Origin: Nocardioides exalbidus
GTDB lineage: Bacteria > Actinomycetota > Actinomycetes > Propionibacteriales > Nocardioidaceae
DNA length: 64,000 nucleotides
Assembly: GCF_900105585.1 (NCBI RefSeq)
Contig: NZ_FNRT01000002.1
Location: 2,542,001-2,606,000, forward strand
Direction of reading: 5' to 3'
The notes beneath the pieces are model-generated. The model ran no database searches. It was not told where the DNA came from and saw only the letters and a list, made by a program, of their open reading frames with translations. Both the position numbers and the translations under genes were made by a program. Numbering within the stretch: position 1 is the first letter of the stretch; each line of letters begins with the position of its first letter. Positions 21,864-33,537 of the stretch are shown here, piece by piece.

Positions 21864-23164
21864 CTACTGCTGTTTGTAGGGTACGCCGTCCGCGGCGGGG
21901 GGCCGGGAACGCCCGACCAGCCCGGCCACCGCGAAGATCGTGATGACGTAGGGCAGCATCAGCATGAACTGGCTCGGCACCGGTGAGCCGAGGACCGAGA
22001 GCACGCCCTGCAGGTTGGACGCGAAGCCGAAGAGCAGCGCGGCGAGCGTGGCGCGGATCGGGTCCCACTTGCCGAAGATGACCGCAGCCAGCGCGATGTA
22101 GCCGGCACCGCCGGTCATCTCGCGGTTGAAGCCGGCCACCGACACCAGGCTGAAGTACGCGCCACCCAGGCCGGCTATCGCTCCCGCGAGCAGGATCGTG
22201 CGGTAGCGGGTGCGGTTGACCTTGATGCCGACCGTGTCGGCCGCCTTCGGGTGCTCACCGACCGCGCGGACCCGCAGGCCCCACCGCGTGCGGTAGAGGG
22301 CCCAGGCGACCAGCGCGACGATGATGTAGAGCACGTAGACCAGGGCCGTCTGGCGGAAGAAGATCGGGCCGACCAGCGGGATGTCGCCGAGCACCGGGAT
22401 CGGCACGCGCGGGAACCGGTCGGGGGAGTTGAGCGAGTCGGCGTTGGGCGTGAGCACCTGGCGGAACATGAAGTTCGTCAGGCCGACCACCAGCACGTTG
22501 AGCACCACGCCGACGATCACCTGGTCGACGAAGTAGGTGATCGCGAAGAGGCCGAGGACGAGCGCGACCAGCGCACCGGCCACGGCAGCCGCCACCAGGC
22601 CCGCCCACGGCGAGCCGGTGAGCGAGGCGGTGATCGCTGCAGCGAAGGCGCCGAGGAGCAGCTGCCCGTCGATCGCGATGTTGACCACGCCGGCCCGCTC
22701 GCCGAGGACGCCGCCGAGGGCTCCGAAGACCAGGGGGATCGCCAGGGCGATCGCACCACCGAGGAGGCTGACGATCAGGATGCGGCCGTCGGCCGCCGCC
22801 CAGCTCAGGAAGCCGACCATCCACGCGACCGCGAAGCCGACCGGGATCCACATCGGCTGGCGCAGGTGGCCCAGCATCCGGCGTACGGCCTCGGCGGTCA
22901 GCGCCAGGCACACGACGACCATGATCCACGCGGTCGGCCCGGACGGTACGACGATGTCGGGCAGGCTGACGAAGTCGGTGTCGGTCGCGAGGCGGAACGT
23001 GGTGTCGCCGGAGTGGCCGGCACGGAGGAGCACGACCGCCAGGCCGAGTGCCAGGACGCCGAGGATGATCGGCAGCTTGCGCGCACCCGCGTTCTTGGTC
23101 GGGGTGACGACGGTGTCCGGGGCGAGCCCGCCGCTGTCGGGGGTGGGCTGGTCGGTCACGGTGC

Positions 23165-23168
<4 letters not shown>
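21864..23168 (-). CDS. Nucleoside ABC transporter permease 2 (BMP/NupQ-like)
   Basis: 434 aa, about ten helices; BPD_transp_2 family permease of the RbsC/NupPQ type. Core motif LGERAGVVNIAIDGQLLLGAF, then AVGEHPKAADTVGIKV, the loop that contacts the ATPase. The GTG start at 23168 overlaps the stop of permease 1 (GTGA); the longer open frame upstream is a shadow. Last gene of the ATPase-permease-permease operon. The substrate is inferred from the linked BMP lipoprotein and the adjoining cdd-deoA genes: nucleosides. Confidence 0.9.
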
Positions 23169-24468
<1,300 letters not shown>

Positions 24469-24472
<4 letters not shown>

Positions 24473-25992
24473 GCGACCACGTCCTTCAGGTCGTCAGGGC
24501 GTTCGCCGGTCATCATCAGGCCGAGGACCTCGCGGGGGGTGTCGGCCGGCACGATCCCGACGATGCGGCCGCGGTAGAGCACCATGATCCGGTCGGCGAG
24601 GGCCACGACCTCGTCGAGCTCGGTGGAGACCACGAGCACGGGGATGCCGCTGTCGCGGGTCGCGACGACCTGCTTGTGGATGAACTCGATCGAGCCGACG
24701 TCGACGCCGCGGGTGGGCTGGGCCGCCACGAGCAGGCGCAGGTCGCGCGAGAGCTCGCGGGCCACGACGACCTTCTGCTGGTTGCCGCCCGAGAGGTTGC
24801 CGGCCAGGGAGTCGATGTCGCGGGCGCGGACGTCGTACTCCTTGAGCTTCTGGTCGGCGAAGGCGCGCAGGGCGCCGATGCGCAGCGCGCCGTTCTTCAC
24901 GAACGGCGACCTGAAGCTGCGGTTGAGCATCAGGTTCTCGGCGATCGTGAAGTTCGGGACCAGGCCGTCGACCTGGCGGTCCTCGGGGATGAACCCGACG
25001 CCCGCGTCGAGGATCTTGCGCGTCGAGCGCCCGACCAGCTCGACGCCGTCGAGGGTGATCGAGCCGGTGACGTCGTCCTGGAGGCCGAGGATGGCCTCGG
25101 TGAGCTCGGTCTGCCCGTTGCCCTGCACGCCGGCCACGGCCAGGACCTCGCCCGCGCGGATCGTGAAGCTGAGGTCGTCCACCTGCGTGACGCCGGCCGG
25201 GTCGACCACGCGGAGGTCCTTGACGACGAACGCGTCGGCGCCGATGGACGGCGCGTCCTTGTGGACGACGAGCTCGACCGGGCGGCCGACCATCATCGAG
25301 GCGAGCTCGGCGTTGCTGGCCTTGGGGTCGGCCTCGCCGACGACCTTGCCGTGGCGGACGACGGTGATCCGGTCGGCGACCTCGCGGACCTCGCGCAGCT
25401 TGTGGGTGATGAAGACGATGGCCTTCCCGGCCTCGCGGAGCTGGCGCATGATGTCCATCAGCTCGTCGGTCTCCTGCGGCGTGAGCACCGCGGTGGGCTC
25501 GTCGAAGACGAGGAGCTCGGCGTCGCGCGAGAGGGCCTTGATGATCTCGACCCGCTGCTGCACGCCCACGGGGAGGTCCTCGACGATCGCGTCGGGCGAC
25601 ACGTGGAAGCCGAAGCGGTCGGAGATCTCGGTGACCCGGGTGCGGGCGGCCTCGACGTCGAGCGTGCCGGCGAATCCCGTGGACTCGTTGCCGAGCATCA
25701 CGTTCTCCGCGACGGAGAAGACGGGGATGAGCATGAAGTGCTGGTGGACCATGCCGATGCCGGCTGCCATCGCGTCGCCCGGGCCGGCGAAGTGCTGGAC
25801 GACCCCGTCGAGCTCGATCTCGCCCTCGTCGGCCTTGTAGAGGCCGTAGAGCACGTTCATCAGGGTCGACTTGCCGGCACCGTTCTCGCCGAGCAGGCAG
25901 TGGATCTCTCCCGGCTCCACGGTGAGGGAGATCGAGTCGTTGGCCACCACGCTTCCGAAGCGCTTGGTGATGCCTCGCAGGACGAGTCTCAT
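24469..25992 (-). CDS. Nucleoside ABC transporter ATPase (dual-domain, NupO/RbsA-like)
   Basis: 507 aa with two ABC domains. First: Walker A GENGAGKS (35-42), signature LPVGVQQRVEI, Walker B LLVFDEPT. Second: degenerate Walker A GVQGNGQTE, full signature LSGGNQQK, and Walker B region LLVAAQPTRGVD with Ala-Gln in place of Asp-Glu, as is usual for the second half. Start ATG at 25992, TAGGAT 8 nt upstream. Separated from the BMP lipoprotein gene by a strong terminator, so it may have its own promoter. Confidence 0.92.
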
Positions 25993-26072
25993 GGCATCGC
26001 ATCCTAGGGGTCGTCGACGTGCGGGCTGAGGCACAGGTGTGCCAAAGACCGGGCCGTCGGTCTGGCAAAGAA

Positions 26073-26104
26073 GAGGGAGGCCGACGGGTCCGTCGGCCTC
26101 CCTC
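26073..26104 (-). terminator. Intrinsic terminator of the BMP lipoprotein gene
   Basis: Perfect 15-bp inverted repeat (arms 26073-26087 and 26090-26104; GAGGGAGGCCGACGG on the left), followed on the minus strand by the U-rich TTCTTTGCC. Lies 35 bp beyond the lipoprotein stop and before the ATPase start. Confidence 0.85.
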
Positions 26105-26139
26105 CCCAGTGAGCTGGGTGGTGCGGGGTGGTGCTGTGA

Positions 26140-27264
26140 TCAGCCCAGGTAGGAGTTCACCTTGATCGAGCCGTCGATGATGCCGTCCTTGATCGTGTCG
26201 AGCTCACCCTGCAGGTCGGGGTTGACCTTGTCCTCGAAGTTGTGGAACGGCGCGATGCCCACGCCGTCGTTCTCGAGGGTGCCGATGTAGGGGTCGAAGC
26301 TGAACGAGTCGTCGCCCGCGGACATGATCGCCTCGTAGGTCGAGATCTTCATGTTCTTCAGGACCGAGGTGAAGATGACGTCCTGCGTGGTCGGGTCGGT
26401 CTCGAACACGTCGGCGTCGGCGCCGAGCATGACGACGTCCTTGCCGGAGTCCTCGATGGCCGTGACGGCGCCCTGGTAGATCGGGCCACCGACGGGCAGG
26501 ATCACGTCAGCGTCCTGGTCGATGAGCTGCTTGGCGGCGTTGGTCGCGGCCTCGTTGGCCTCGAAGCCACCGGTGAAGGAGCCGTCCTTGCCGTCCCAGC
26601 CGACGACCTTGATGTCCTTGCCCTTCTCCTCGGCGTAGTACTCCGCACCCTGCTTGAAGCCGTCCATGAAGATGGTGACGGTCGGGAACGGCATGCCGCC
26701 GTAGGTGCCCACGACGCCGGACTTGCTGTAGTCGGCGGCGGCGTAGCCGGCGAGGAACGCGGCCTGGGCCGTGTTGTAGAGCAGCGGCTTGATGTTGGGC
26801 TCGTCGGCCTTGCCGTCGAAGGTCGCACCGTCGTCGCCGCCGTCGGCGGAGTCGTCGATGAGGACGTACTCGATGTCGGGGTTGGCCGCAGCCGACTCCT
26901 TGGTCGCCGCAGCGAGGGCGAAGCCGACCGTCACGATGACGGTGCAGCCCTGGCCGACGAGGCTCTCGAGGTTGGGGGCGTAGTCGTTCTCGCTGTTGGA
27001 CTCGACCGGGATCAGGTCGACGCCGAGCTCGTCGGCGGCCTGCTGGGCGCCCTCGAAGCTGAGCTGGTTGAACGACTTGTCGTCGAACCCACCCGCGTCG
27101 GAGACGATGCAGGGCACGACGTCGCTGGCGGGGGCGGAGCTGCTCTCGGAGCCGCTGCCGCCGGTGGTGGTGTCTTCCTCGGGAGCGTCTCCACACGCAG
27201 CCAGGGTCGCGGCCGCAAGCAGGGCCACGAGGCCGCTCGAGACGACCTTCCTCGTCTTCAACAC
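26140..27264 (-). CDS. BMP family nucleoside-binding lipoprotein
   Basis: 374 aa. Lipoprotein signal with lipobox LAAC and lipidated C24, a Ser/Gly-rich linker, then a BMP (PnrA/Med) domain: VSDAGGFDDKSFNQLSFEGAQ, NLESLVGQGCTVIVTVGFALAAAT, LAGYAAADYSKSGVVGTYGG, the usual purine/pyrimidine nucleoside binder. The GTG start at 27264 is preceded by GGAGG at 5 nt; an adjacent TTG is also possible. Its own terminator allows excess binding protein over permease, as usual. Divergent from cdd. Confidence 0.9.
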   Translation of the reverse strand: MLKTRKVVSSGLVALLAAATLAACGDAPEEDTTTGGSGSESSSAPASDVVPCIVSDAGGFDDKSFNQLSFEGAQQAADELGVDLIPVESNSENDYAPNLESLVGQGCTVIVTVGFALAAATKESAAANPDIEYVLIDDSADGGDDGATFDGKADEPNIKPLLYNTAQAAFLAGYAAADYSKSGVVGTYGGMPFPTVTIFMDGFKQGAEYYAEEKGKDIKVVGWDGKDGSFTGGFEANEAATNAAKQLIDQDADVILPVGGPIYQGAVTAIEDSGKDVVMLGADADVFETDPTTQDVIFTSVLKNMKISTYEAIMSAGDDSFSFDPYIGTLENDGVGIAPFHNFEDKVNPDLQGELDTIKDGIIDGSIKVNSYLG

Positions 27265-27448
27265 AAATGCCTCCAAGTTCGTGCACCCCGGGGTGGGGTC
27301 AGCGTTCGGCGTCATGATGCCTGCCCCCACGCTCCCCGTCACGCGCATCACGGGTTCCGAAATGCGTTTGAGACCTAAAACGTGCAGGAGATCTTTCGGC
27401 GAAACATGCCGGTGACCTGCCGAACACGAGATGGTCCATAGTTGCCGC

Positions 27449-27877
27449 GTGGAACAGACGGACTGGGACGAGCTGAAACGCGCCGCGGTCGAGGTGATGG
27501 GGCGGGCCTACGCCCCCTACTCGCACTACCCGGTCGGCGCCGCCGCGCTGGCCGACGACGGCCGCCTGGTCGTGGGCTGCAACGTCGAGAACGCGGCGTA
27601 CGGCGTCGTGCTCTGCGCCGAGTGCGGCCTGGTCTCCCAGCTGCACGCCAGCGGCGGAGGCCGGCTGACCCACTTCGTGTGCGTCAACGGCGCCGAAGAG
27701 GTGATCATGCCGTGCGGCCGGTGCCGCCAGCTCCTCTTCGAGCACGGCGGTCGCGACCTGCTGGTCTGGACCGTCTCGGGCGTCAAGCCGATGTCCGAGG
27801 TGCTGCCCGACGCCTTCGGTCCCGACGACCTGACCCACATCACCGGGTCCACCACCGACGCTGGAGGGAACCAGTAG
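27449..27877 (+). CDS. cdd: Cytidine deaminase
   Basis: 142 aa, tetrameric small-type CDA. Zinc ligands C56 and the C89/C92 pair (PCGRC), catalytic E58 (CAE), and substrate motif NVENAAYG (45-52). Deaminates cytidine and deoxycytidine to uridine and deoxyuridine. GTG start at 27449 with CATAGT 6 nt upstream (leaderless); an ATG six codons earlier lies in the promoter. The stop overlaps the deoA start (TAGTG). Confidence 0.95.
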   Translation: MEQTDWDELKRAAVEVMGRAYAPYSHYPVGAAALADDGRLVVGCNVENAAYGVVLCAECGLVSQLHASGGGRLTHFVCVNGAEEVIMPCGRCRQLLFEHGGRDLLVWTVSGVKPMSEVLPDAFGPDDLTHITGSTTDAGGNQ

Positions 27878-29160
27878 TGCCCGCTCACGACGCCGTCGAG
27901 GTGATCCTCGCCAAGCGCGACAAGCACGAGCTCAGCGACAGCCAGATCGACTGGGTGATCGACGCCTACACGCGCGGCGAGGTCGCCGACGAGCAGATGT
28001 CGGCGCTGGCGATGGCGATCCTGCTCAACGGGATGAACCGCAGCGAGATCGCTCGCTGGACCGCCGCGATGATCGCCTCGGGGGAGCGGATGGACTTCTC
28101 CACGCTCTCGCGCCCGACCGCGGACAAGCACTCGACCGGCGGTGTCGGCGACAAGATCACCCTCCCGCTGGCGCCGCTCGTCGCGGCGTGCGGGGTCGCG
28201 GTGCCCCAGCTCTCCGGCCGCGGCCTCGGCCACACCGGCGGCACCCTCGACAAGCTCGAGTCGATCCCCGGCTGGCGCGCGGCGCTCAGCAACGAGGAGA
28301 TGTTCGCCATCCTCGAGGACGTCGGTGCCGTGATCTGCGCGGCCGGCGACGGCCTCGCCCCGGCCGACAAGAAGCTCTACGCGCTGCGCGACGTGACCGG
28401 CACCGTCGAGGCGATCCCGCTGATCGCGAGCTCGATCATGAGCAAGAAGATCGCCGAGGGCACCGGCGCCCTGGTCCTCGACGTCAAGGTCGGCAGCGGT
28501 GCCTTCATGAAGGACCTCACGACCGCCCGCGAGCTCGCCGAGACGATGGTCGCGCTCGGCACCGACGCCGGCGTCCACACGGTCGCGCTGCTCACCGACA
28601 TGGCGACCCCGCTCGGCCTCACCGCCGGCAACGCCGTCGAGGTCCAGGAGTCGGTCGACGTGCTCGCCGGCGGCGGGCCTGCCGACGTGGTCGAGCTGAC
28701 CCTCGCGCTGGCCCGCGAGATGCTCGCGGGCGCCGGGCGCGACGACGTCGACCCGGCTGACAAGCTCGCCGACGGCTCCGCCATGGACGCCTGGAAGGCG
28801 ATGATCCGCGCCCAGGGCGGTGACCCCGACGCCGCGCTCCCGCAGGCGAAGGAGTCGCACGTCGTCGCCGCGTCCGCCAGTGGCACGCTCACCCGGCTCG
28901 ACGCGATGGCGGTCGGCATGGCCGCGTGGCGCCTCGGGGCGGGCCGTGCCCGCAAGGAGGACCCGGTGCAGGCCGGCGCCGGCGTCGTGTGGCACGCGCG
29001 CCCCGGCGACGAGGTCACCGAGGGCCAGCCGCTCCTCACGCTGCTCACCGACGAGCCGGAGCGCTTCGACCGCGCGCTGGCCTCGCTCGAGGGCGGGTAC
29101 GACATCGGCGACGGCGCCGGGTTCACGCGCGGGGAGATCGTGCTCGACCGGATCGGCTGA
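27877..29160 (+). CDS. deoA: Thymidine phosphorylase
   Basis: 427 aa, standard length for NP-II family thymidine/pyrimidine nucleoside phosphorylase. Phosphate-site motif KHSTGGVGDKITL (about 81-93), then SGRGLGHTGGTLDKLESIPG, the family signature. Splits thymidine/deoxyuridine to base and deoxyribose-1-phosphate, feeding DeoC. GTG start overlapping the cdd stop, GGAGGG upstream. The longer frame upstream is a cdd shadow. Confidence 0.95.
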   Translation: MPAHDAVEVILAKRDKHELSDSQIDWVIDAYTRGEVADEQMSALAMAILLNGMNRSEIARWTAAMIASGERMDFSTLSRPTADKHSTGGVGDKITLPLAPLVAACGVAVPQLSGRGLGHTGGTLDKLESIPGWRAALSNEEMFAILEDVGAVICAAGDGLAPADKKLYALRDVTGTVEAIPLIASSIMSKKIAEGTGALVLDVKVGSGAFMKDLTTARELAETMVALGTDAGVHTVALLTDMATPLGLTAGNAVEVQESVDVLAGGGPADVVELTLALAREMLAGAGRDDVDPADKLADGSAMDAWKAMIRAQGGDPDAALPQAKESHVVAASASGTLTRLDAMAVGMAAWRLGAGRARKEDPVQAGAGVVWHARPGDEVTEGQPLLTLLTDEPERFDRALASLEGGYDIGDGAGFTRGEIVLDRIG

Positions 29161-29198
29161 CGCTGGCCGGGCCCGCCTTGCGGCTGTCGCTACGCTGG

Positions 29199-29218
29199 AA
29201 CAAACCAGTTGGTTTGTT
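29199..29218. promoter_or_regulatory. Palindromic operator before the alcohol dehydrogenase gene
   Basis: AACAAACCAGTTGGTTTGTT, perfect 9-bp arms with a 2-nt centre, directly after a possible -10 TACGCT (29191-29196) and before AAGGAG (29229-29234). The form suits a TetR-family repressor covering the transcript start. No regulator gene adjoins it. Confidence 0.7.
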
Positions 29219-29239
29219 TTCTCGAGCGAAGGAGCCCCC

Positions 29240-30310
29240 ATGTCCCGCGCCATCGGCTACCGCGGCACCACCACCCCCGGGGAGGTCGAGCGGTTCGAGC
29301 TGGCCCGGCGTGACCTCCGCCCCGACGACGTCGAGGTCCGGATCAGCCACTGCGGCGTCTGCCACACGGACCTGCACGCCCTCGGCGGGCCGGCGAGCGG
29401 TCGCGGTGGGGTGCCGCTCGTGCCCGGACACGAGTTCGTCGGCGAGGTCGTCGCGGTCGGCCCCGACGTCACCCGCTTCGCCGTCGGCGACCCGGTGGCG
29501 GTCGGCAACATCGTCGACTCCTGCGGCACCTGCGGCATGTGCGTCGCCGGCCAGGAGAACATGTGCGAGGAGTTCCCGACCCTCACCTACGGCGGCACCG
29601 ACCGCGTCGACGGGACGCCGACGCTGGGCGGGTGGTCGTCGTCGTACGTCGTGCGCGAGGACTTCGCCTACCACCGTCCCGCCGGCCTCGACCCGGCAGC
29701 CGTGGCGCCCCTGATGTGCGCCGGTGTCACCGTGTGGGAGCCGCTGCGCGTGTGGGGCGCCGGGCCGGGCGTGCGGGTCGGCGTGGTCGGGCTGGGCGGG
29801 CTCGGCCACCTGGCCGTGAAGTTCGCCGTCGCCCTCGGCGCCGAGGTCACGGTCTTCACCCGCACGGCCGACAAGGTCGACGACGCCCGCGCACTGGGCG
29901 CGCACCACGTCGTCGTGTCGACCGACGCGGCCGCGATGGAGGCGATCGGGCTCGGTCTCGACCTCGTCGTCGACTGCGCCCCGACGACCCACGACCTCGG
30001 CCCCTACCTCCGCACCCTCGCCCTCGACGGGACGCTCGTGGTGGTCGGCGACCTCGGGGAGTCGAGGTTCCAGGGCATGGACCTGGTCCGGGCCCGCCGC
30101 CGGATCGCCGTCTCCGGCAGCGCCGGTCGGACCTCCACGCAGGAGATGCTCGACTTCTGCGGCGAGCACGGGCTCGTCGCCGACGTGGAGGTGCTGCCCT
30201 CGGCCGAGGTGGGCACCGCGCTCGCGCGGCTGGCCCGCGGCGACGTGCGCTACCGGTTCAGCCTCGACCTGGGCGACCTCTCACCAACTCTGGCGATGAC
30301 CGGCCAGTAG
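29240..30310 (+). CDS. Zinc-dependent alcohol dehydrogenase family protein
   Basis: 356 aa MDR-family, YahK/cinnamyl-alcohol-dehydrogenase-like. Catalytic zinc ligands C38 (SHCGVCHTDLH) and H64-E65 (GHEFVGE); structural zinc cysteines C95, C98, C101, C109; nucleotide-binding VGLGGLGHLAVKFA. Probably NADP(H)-dependent reductase of aldehydes; substrate unknown. ATG with AAGGAG at 5 nt. Single-gene unit behind a palindromic operator. Confidence 0.88.
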   Translation: MSRAIGYRGTTTPGEVERFELARRDLRPDDVEVRISHCGVCHTDLHALGGPASGRGGVPLVPGHEFVGEVVAVGPDVTRFAVGDPVAVGNIVDSCGTCGMCVAGQENMCEEFPTLTYGGTDRVDGTPTLGGWSSSYVVREDFAYHRPAGLDPAAVAPLMCAGVTVWEPLRVWGAGPGVRVGVVGLGGLGHLAVKFAVALGAEVTVFTRTADKVDDARALGAHHVVVSTDAAAMEAIGLGLDLVVDCAPTTHDLGPYLRTLALDGTLVVVGDLGESRFQGMDLVRARRRIAVSGSAGRTSTQEMLDFCGEHGLVADVEVLPSAEVGTALARLARGDVRYRFSLDLGDLSPTLAMTGQ

Positions 30311-30379
30311 CCCCCGGCGACGCTCGTCACGCTCGTAGCGTCGGTTCGTCAAGGAACTGTCTAGGAGCTTGGGGGAGCC

Positions 30380-31966
30380 ATGGACGTCCAGGACGAGCCT
30401 GCCCGGAGCGCGTCGTCGCTCCCGACGCCTGTGCTGGTCGTGCTGCTGCTCGTGGCCGGCCTCGTCGCCGGCGGAGGCACGGCGTGGGTCGTGCTCGGCG
30501 GCGGGAGCAGCGCGTCGGCCGGCTCCGAGGCGTGCGGCAGCTACCGGTCGCTCGACGTCACCATCGCGCCCGAGCTCTACAGCGCCGTCGTCGACGCCCT
30601 CGACTCCGTCACGCCGCCGTGCACCCGCGTGACGCCGACGTCCCGCGGCGGGATGGAGGTCGCCGAGGGCGTCGCACTGGGTGGCCGGCTCCCCGACCTC
30701 TGGATCCCGGAGGCGGGCTTCCTCACGAAGAAGGCGTACGTCGGCGCCGCGGCGCGCGTGCGTGTGGTCGCTCCGAGCCTGGCGAGCACGCCCGTCGTCC
30801 TCGTCGGTGGCGCCTCGGCACGCCGGTTCCGGTCGTGGGGTGACGCCGAGGCCTCCGGCCTGGTGACGTCGCCCGACCCGGAGTCGTCGGCCGTCGGGGC
30901 GCTGGCGCTGGTGGCTCCGCTGGCCGAGGCGCCCTCGCTCGGTCGCACGCCGGCGCGCGCCCGCGAGCTCCTGGTGCCCTTCGCCCAGGGGGCCGGTGCC
31001 CGCCGAGCCGACGGCGCGGACGCGACGGTCGCGCCGTCGATGTTCTCGAAGGCCTCGCCGCGACTGGTCGTCACCACCGAGCACGAGCTGGCCGACGCTC
31101 CTGCCCGCACCGACCTGCGCGACCTCACGCCGGCCGTGGGCTCGCCGGTGCTGGACTTCCCCCTCGTGCTCAGCGTGGATGCGGCTCCCGGCTCGCAGGC
31201 CGTGGCGCAGGCCCTGGTCGACCACCTCACCGGCCCCGAGGGGCGAGCCGCGCTCGCCGACGAGGGCCTGGGATCGGGTGTCGGCGACGCCGGCCTCCGC
31301 ACGCCGCCCGCTCCCGCCATCGCGCAGGCCGTCCGGTCCTGGCGCACCCTCGCCGTGCCCTCGTCGATCCTCGCGGTGGTCGACGCGTCGGGGTCGATGG
31401 ACGCGACCGCCGGCTCGGGCTCGCGGATGGAGCTCCTCGCGGACGCCGCCGGGATCGGCCTGTCGTTCCTCCCCGGCCACGCCCGGGTCGGGCTGTGGGT
31501 GTTCTCGATCGACAAGGGCGGCCCGGGCAAGGACTGGCGCCGGCTCGAACCGCTCCGCCGGCTCGACGACCTGCGGTTCGGCCGCACGCAGCGCTACGCC
31601 CTGCGCGAGCGGGCCGCCCAGCTGCCCGCGCTCACCGGCGGCGGGACGGGGTTGTACGACACTGCGCTGGCGGCGTACCGCTCGGCGCTGCGCAGCTACC
31701 GGCCGGAGTACAGCAACGCGGTGGTGCTGATGACCGACGGCCGCAACGAGGACCCCGGCTCGATCCAGCTGCCCGCGCTGCTCGACCGGCTCCGCGAGCT
31801 GCGCGACCCCGACCGCCCGGTGCGCGTCGTCGGCATCGCGATCAGCGGCGACGCCGACCTCGACGCGCTGCAGCAGATCGCGCACGTCACGGGCGGCGAG
31901 GCCTACCTCGCGGCCCAGCCGGAGGACGTGCTCGGGGTGTTCGCCCAGGCGGTGCTGTCGCGCTGA
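30380..31966 (+). CDS. Membrane-anchored substrate-binding-like / vWA domain protein (paralogue 1)
   Basis: 528 aa. Short cytoplasmic N-terminus, one membrane helix (about 17-38), then an extracellular part: a periplasmic-binding-protein-like region (about 50-310; VTIAPELYSAVVDAL, LPDLWIPEAGFL, FPLVLSVDAAPGSQAVAQALVDHLTGPEGRAAL), then a vWA domain (about 325-528) with a complete MIDAS: D335-x-S-x-S (DASGSM), the GGGTG loop, and MTDGRNED. The family is widespread in actinobacteria as substrate-binding and VWA protein of unknown role. Clear paralogue at 34243. GGGGGAG precedes the ATG closely. Confidence 0.82.
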   Translation: MDVQDEPARSASSLPTPVLVVLLLVAGLVAGGGTAWVVLGGGSSASAGSEACGSYRSLDVTIAPELYSAVVDALDSVTPPCTRVTPTSRGGMEVAEGVALGGRLPDLWIPEAGFLTKKAYVGAAARVRVVAPSLASTPVVLVGGASARRFRSWGDAEASGLVTSPDPESSAVGALALVAPLAEAPSLGRTPARARELLVPFAQGAGARRADGADATVAPSMFSKASPRLVVTTEHELADAPARTDLRDLTPAVGSPVLDFPLVLSVDAAPGSQAVAQALVDHLTGPEGRAALADEGLGSGVGDAGLRTPPAPAIAQAVRSWRTLAVPSSILAVVDASGSMDATAGSGSRMELLADAAGIGLSFLPGHARVGLWVFSIDKGGPGKDWRRLEPLRRLDDLRFGRTQRYALRERAAQLPALTGGGTGLYDTALAAYRSALRSYRPEYSNAVVLMTDGRNEDPGSIQLPALLDRLRELRDPDRPVRVVGIAISGDADLDALQQIAHVTGGEAYLAAQPEDVLGVFAQAVLSR

Positions 31967-31968
31967 GG

Positions 31969-32421
31969 TCAGGCGAGCAGCAGCACCACGTGGGCCGCGA
32001 CGCAGGCGGGCTTGTCGTGGCCCTCGATCTCGACGGTGTGCTCGACGACCAGCTGCTTGCCGGTCGGCAGGTCGCGCACCTCGCCGAAGCGCACGTGCGA
32101 GCGCAGCCGGCTGCCGACCGGGACGGGGGAGGGGAAGCGCACCTTCTCGAGCCCGTAGTTGAGCCGGGCGCCCGGGGTCTCGAGGGAGAAGACCTGTGAG
32201 GCGAAGCGCGGCAGCAGGCTCAGGGTGAGGAAGCCGTGCGCGATCGTCGTGCCGAAGGGGCCGGCGGCGGCCGCCTCGACGTCCACGTGGATCCACTGGT
32301 GGTCGAGCGTCGCGTCGGCGAACGCGTCGATCCGGGCCTGGTCGACCTCGAGCCAGTCGCTGGTGCCGATCTCGGTCCCGGCGGCCGCGGCGACGTCCTC
32401 GAGCGAGGTGAAGGTGCGCAT
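31969..32421 (-). CDS. MaoC family (R)-specific enoyl-CoA hydratase-like dehydratase
   Basis: 150 aa single hot-dog domain. Catalytic motif [38 protein letters not shown] contains the conserved Asp-x4-His and the Ser/Thr-Ile-Ala-His-Gly-Phe turn. Probably hydrates an enoyl-CoA; substrate unknown. ATG at 32421, divergent from add across 36 bp; its stop lies 2 nt from that of the convergent vWA gene. Confidence 0.88.
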   Translation of the reverse strand: MRTFTSLEDVAAAAGTEIGTSDWLEVDQARIDAFADATLDHQWIHVDVEAAAAGPFGTTIAHGFLTLSLLPRFASQVFSLETPGARLNYGLEKVRFPSPVPVGSRLRSHVRFGEVRDLPTGKQLVVEHTVEIEGHDKPACVAAHVVLLLA

Positions 32422-32457
32422 GCGGACGAAGATAGCCAAGGCTGCTTGGATGGGACG

Positions 32458-33537
32458 GTGAGCACTCCCACCCGCGACCAGGTCCACGCCGCACCCAAGG
32501 TGCTCCTCCACGACCACCTCGACGGCGGCCTGCGGCCGCAGACGATCGTCGAGCTGGCCGCAGAGATCGGCCACGAGCTCCCGGCGTCCGACGCCGAGTC
32601 GCTCGGCCGCTGGTTCACCGAGTCCGCCGACTCCGGCTCGCTGGTGCGCTACCTCGAGACCTTCGACCACACCGTCGCCGTCATGCAGAACGGCCCGGCC
32701 ATCGCGCGCGTCGCCCGCGAGTGCGTCGAGGACCTCGCGGCCGACGGCGTCGTCTACGCCGAGGTGCGCTACGCCCCCGAGCAGCACGTCGAGGGCGGGA
32801 TGACCCTGGACGAGGTCGTCGCCGCGGTGCAGGAGGGCTTCGACGCCGCGATGGCCGCGAGCGGCGGCAGGATCGTCGTACGCCAGCTGCTGACTGCGAT
32901 GCGCCACCAGGCCCGGTCGATGGAGATCGCCGAGCTCGCCGTCGCCTGGCGCGACCGGGGCGTGGCCGGCTTCGACATCGCCGGCGCGGAGGCGGGCTTC
33001 CCGCCCACCCGGCACCTCGACGCGTTCGAGTACCTCCAGCGCGAGAACGCCCACTTCACCATCCACGCCGGGGAGGCCTTCGGGCTGCCGTCGATCTGGG
33101 AGGCGATCCAGTGGTGCAGCGCCGACCGGCTCGGCCACGGCGTGCGGATCATCGACGACATCACCGTCCACGACGACGGCACGGTCGAGCTCGGCCGGCT
33201 GGCCGCCTACGTCCGCGACCAGCGGATCCCGCTCGAGATGTGCCCGAGCTCCAACATCCAGACCGGTGCCGCGGAGTCCTTCGCCGAGCACCCGATCGGG
33301 CTGCTGACGAAGCTGCGGTTCCGGGTCACCGTCAACACCGACAACCGGCTGATGAGCGGGACCTCGATGACCCGGGAGATGTTCGGCCTCGTCGAGGCCT
33401 TCGACTACTCGCTGGAGGACCTGCGCTGGTTCACCATCAACGCGATGAAGTCGGCGTTCCTGCCCTTCGACGAGCGGCTCGCGATCATCGACGAGGTCGT
33501 GAAGCCGGGCTACGAGGCACTGATCAGCCAGCGGTGA
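32458..33537 (+). CDS. add: Adenosine deaminase
   Basis: 359 aa. Zinc ligands in HDHLDG (H18, H20), substrate motif HAGEAFG (with the catalytic Glu), the DRLGHG histidine, and VNTDNRLMS where the usual second Asp after the zinc-binding Asp is Asn; I recall this variant from actinobacterial homologues. Converts (deoxy)adenosine to (deoxy)inosine for the phosphorylase at 59769. GTG start at 32458, TTGGAT 6 nt upstream (leaderless). The coding end carries a 14-bp tandem duplication. Confidence 0.94.
   Translation: MSTPTRDQVHAAPKVLLHDHLDGGLRPQTIVELAAEIGHELPASDAESLGRWFTESADSGSLVRYLETFDHTVAVMQNGPAIARVARECVEDLAADGVVYAEVRYAPEQHVEGGMTLDEVVAAVQEGFDAAMAASGGRIVVRQLLTAMRHQARSMEIAELAVAWRDRGVAGFDIAGAEAGFPPTRHLDAFEYLQRENAHFTIHAGEAFGLPSIWEAIQWCSADRLGHGVRIIDDITVHDDGTVELGRLAAYVRDQRIPLEMCPSSNIQTGAAESFAEHPIGLLTKLRFRVTVNTDNRLMSGTSMTREMFGLVEAFDYSLEDLRWFTINAMKSAFLPFDERLAIIDEVVKPGYEALISQR

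Noticed and set aside
33318..33366. Adenosine deaminase with a broken active site (Asp-Asn instead of Asp-Asp)
   Set aside because: All other zinc and catalytic motifs are intact, and I recall this Asn variant in actinobacterial Add proteins.
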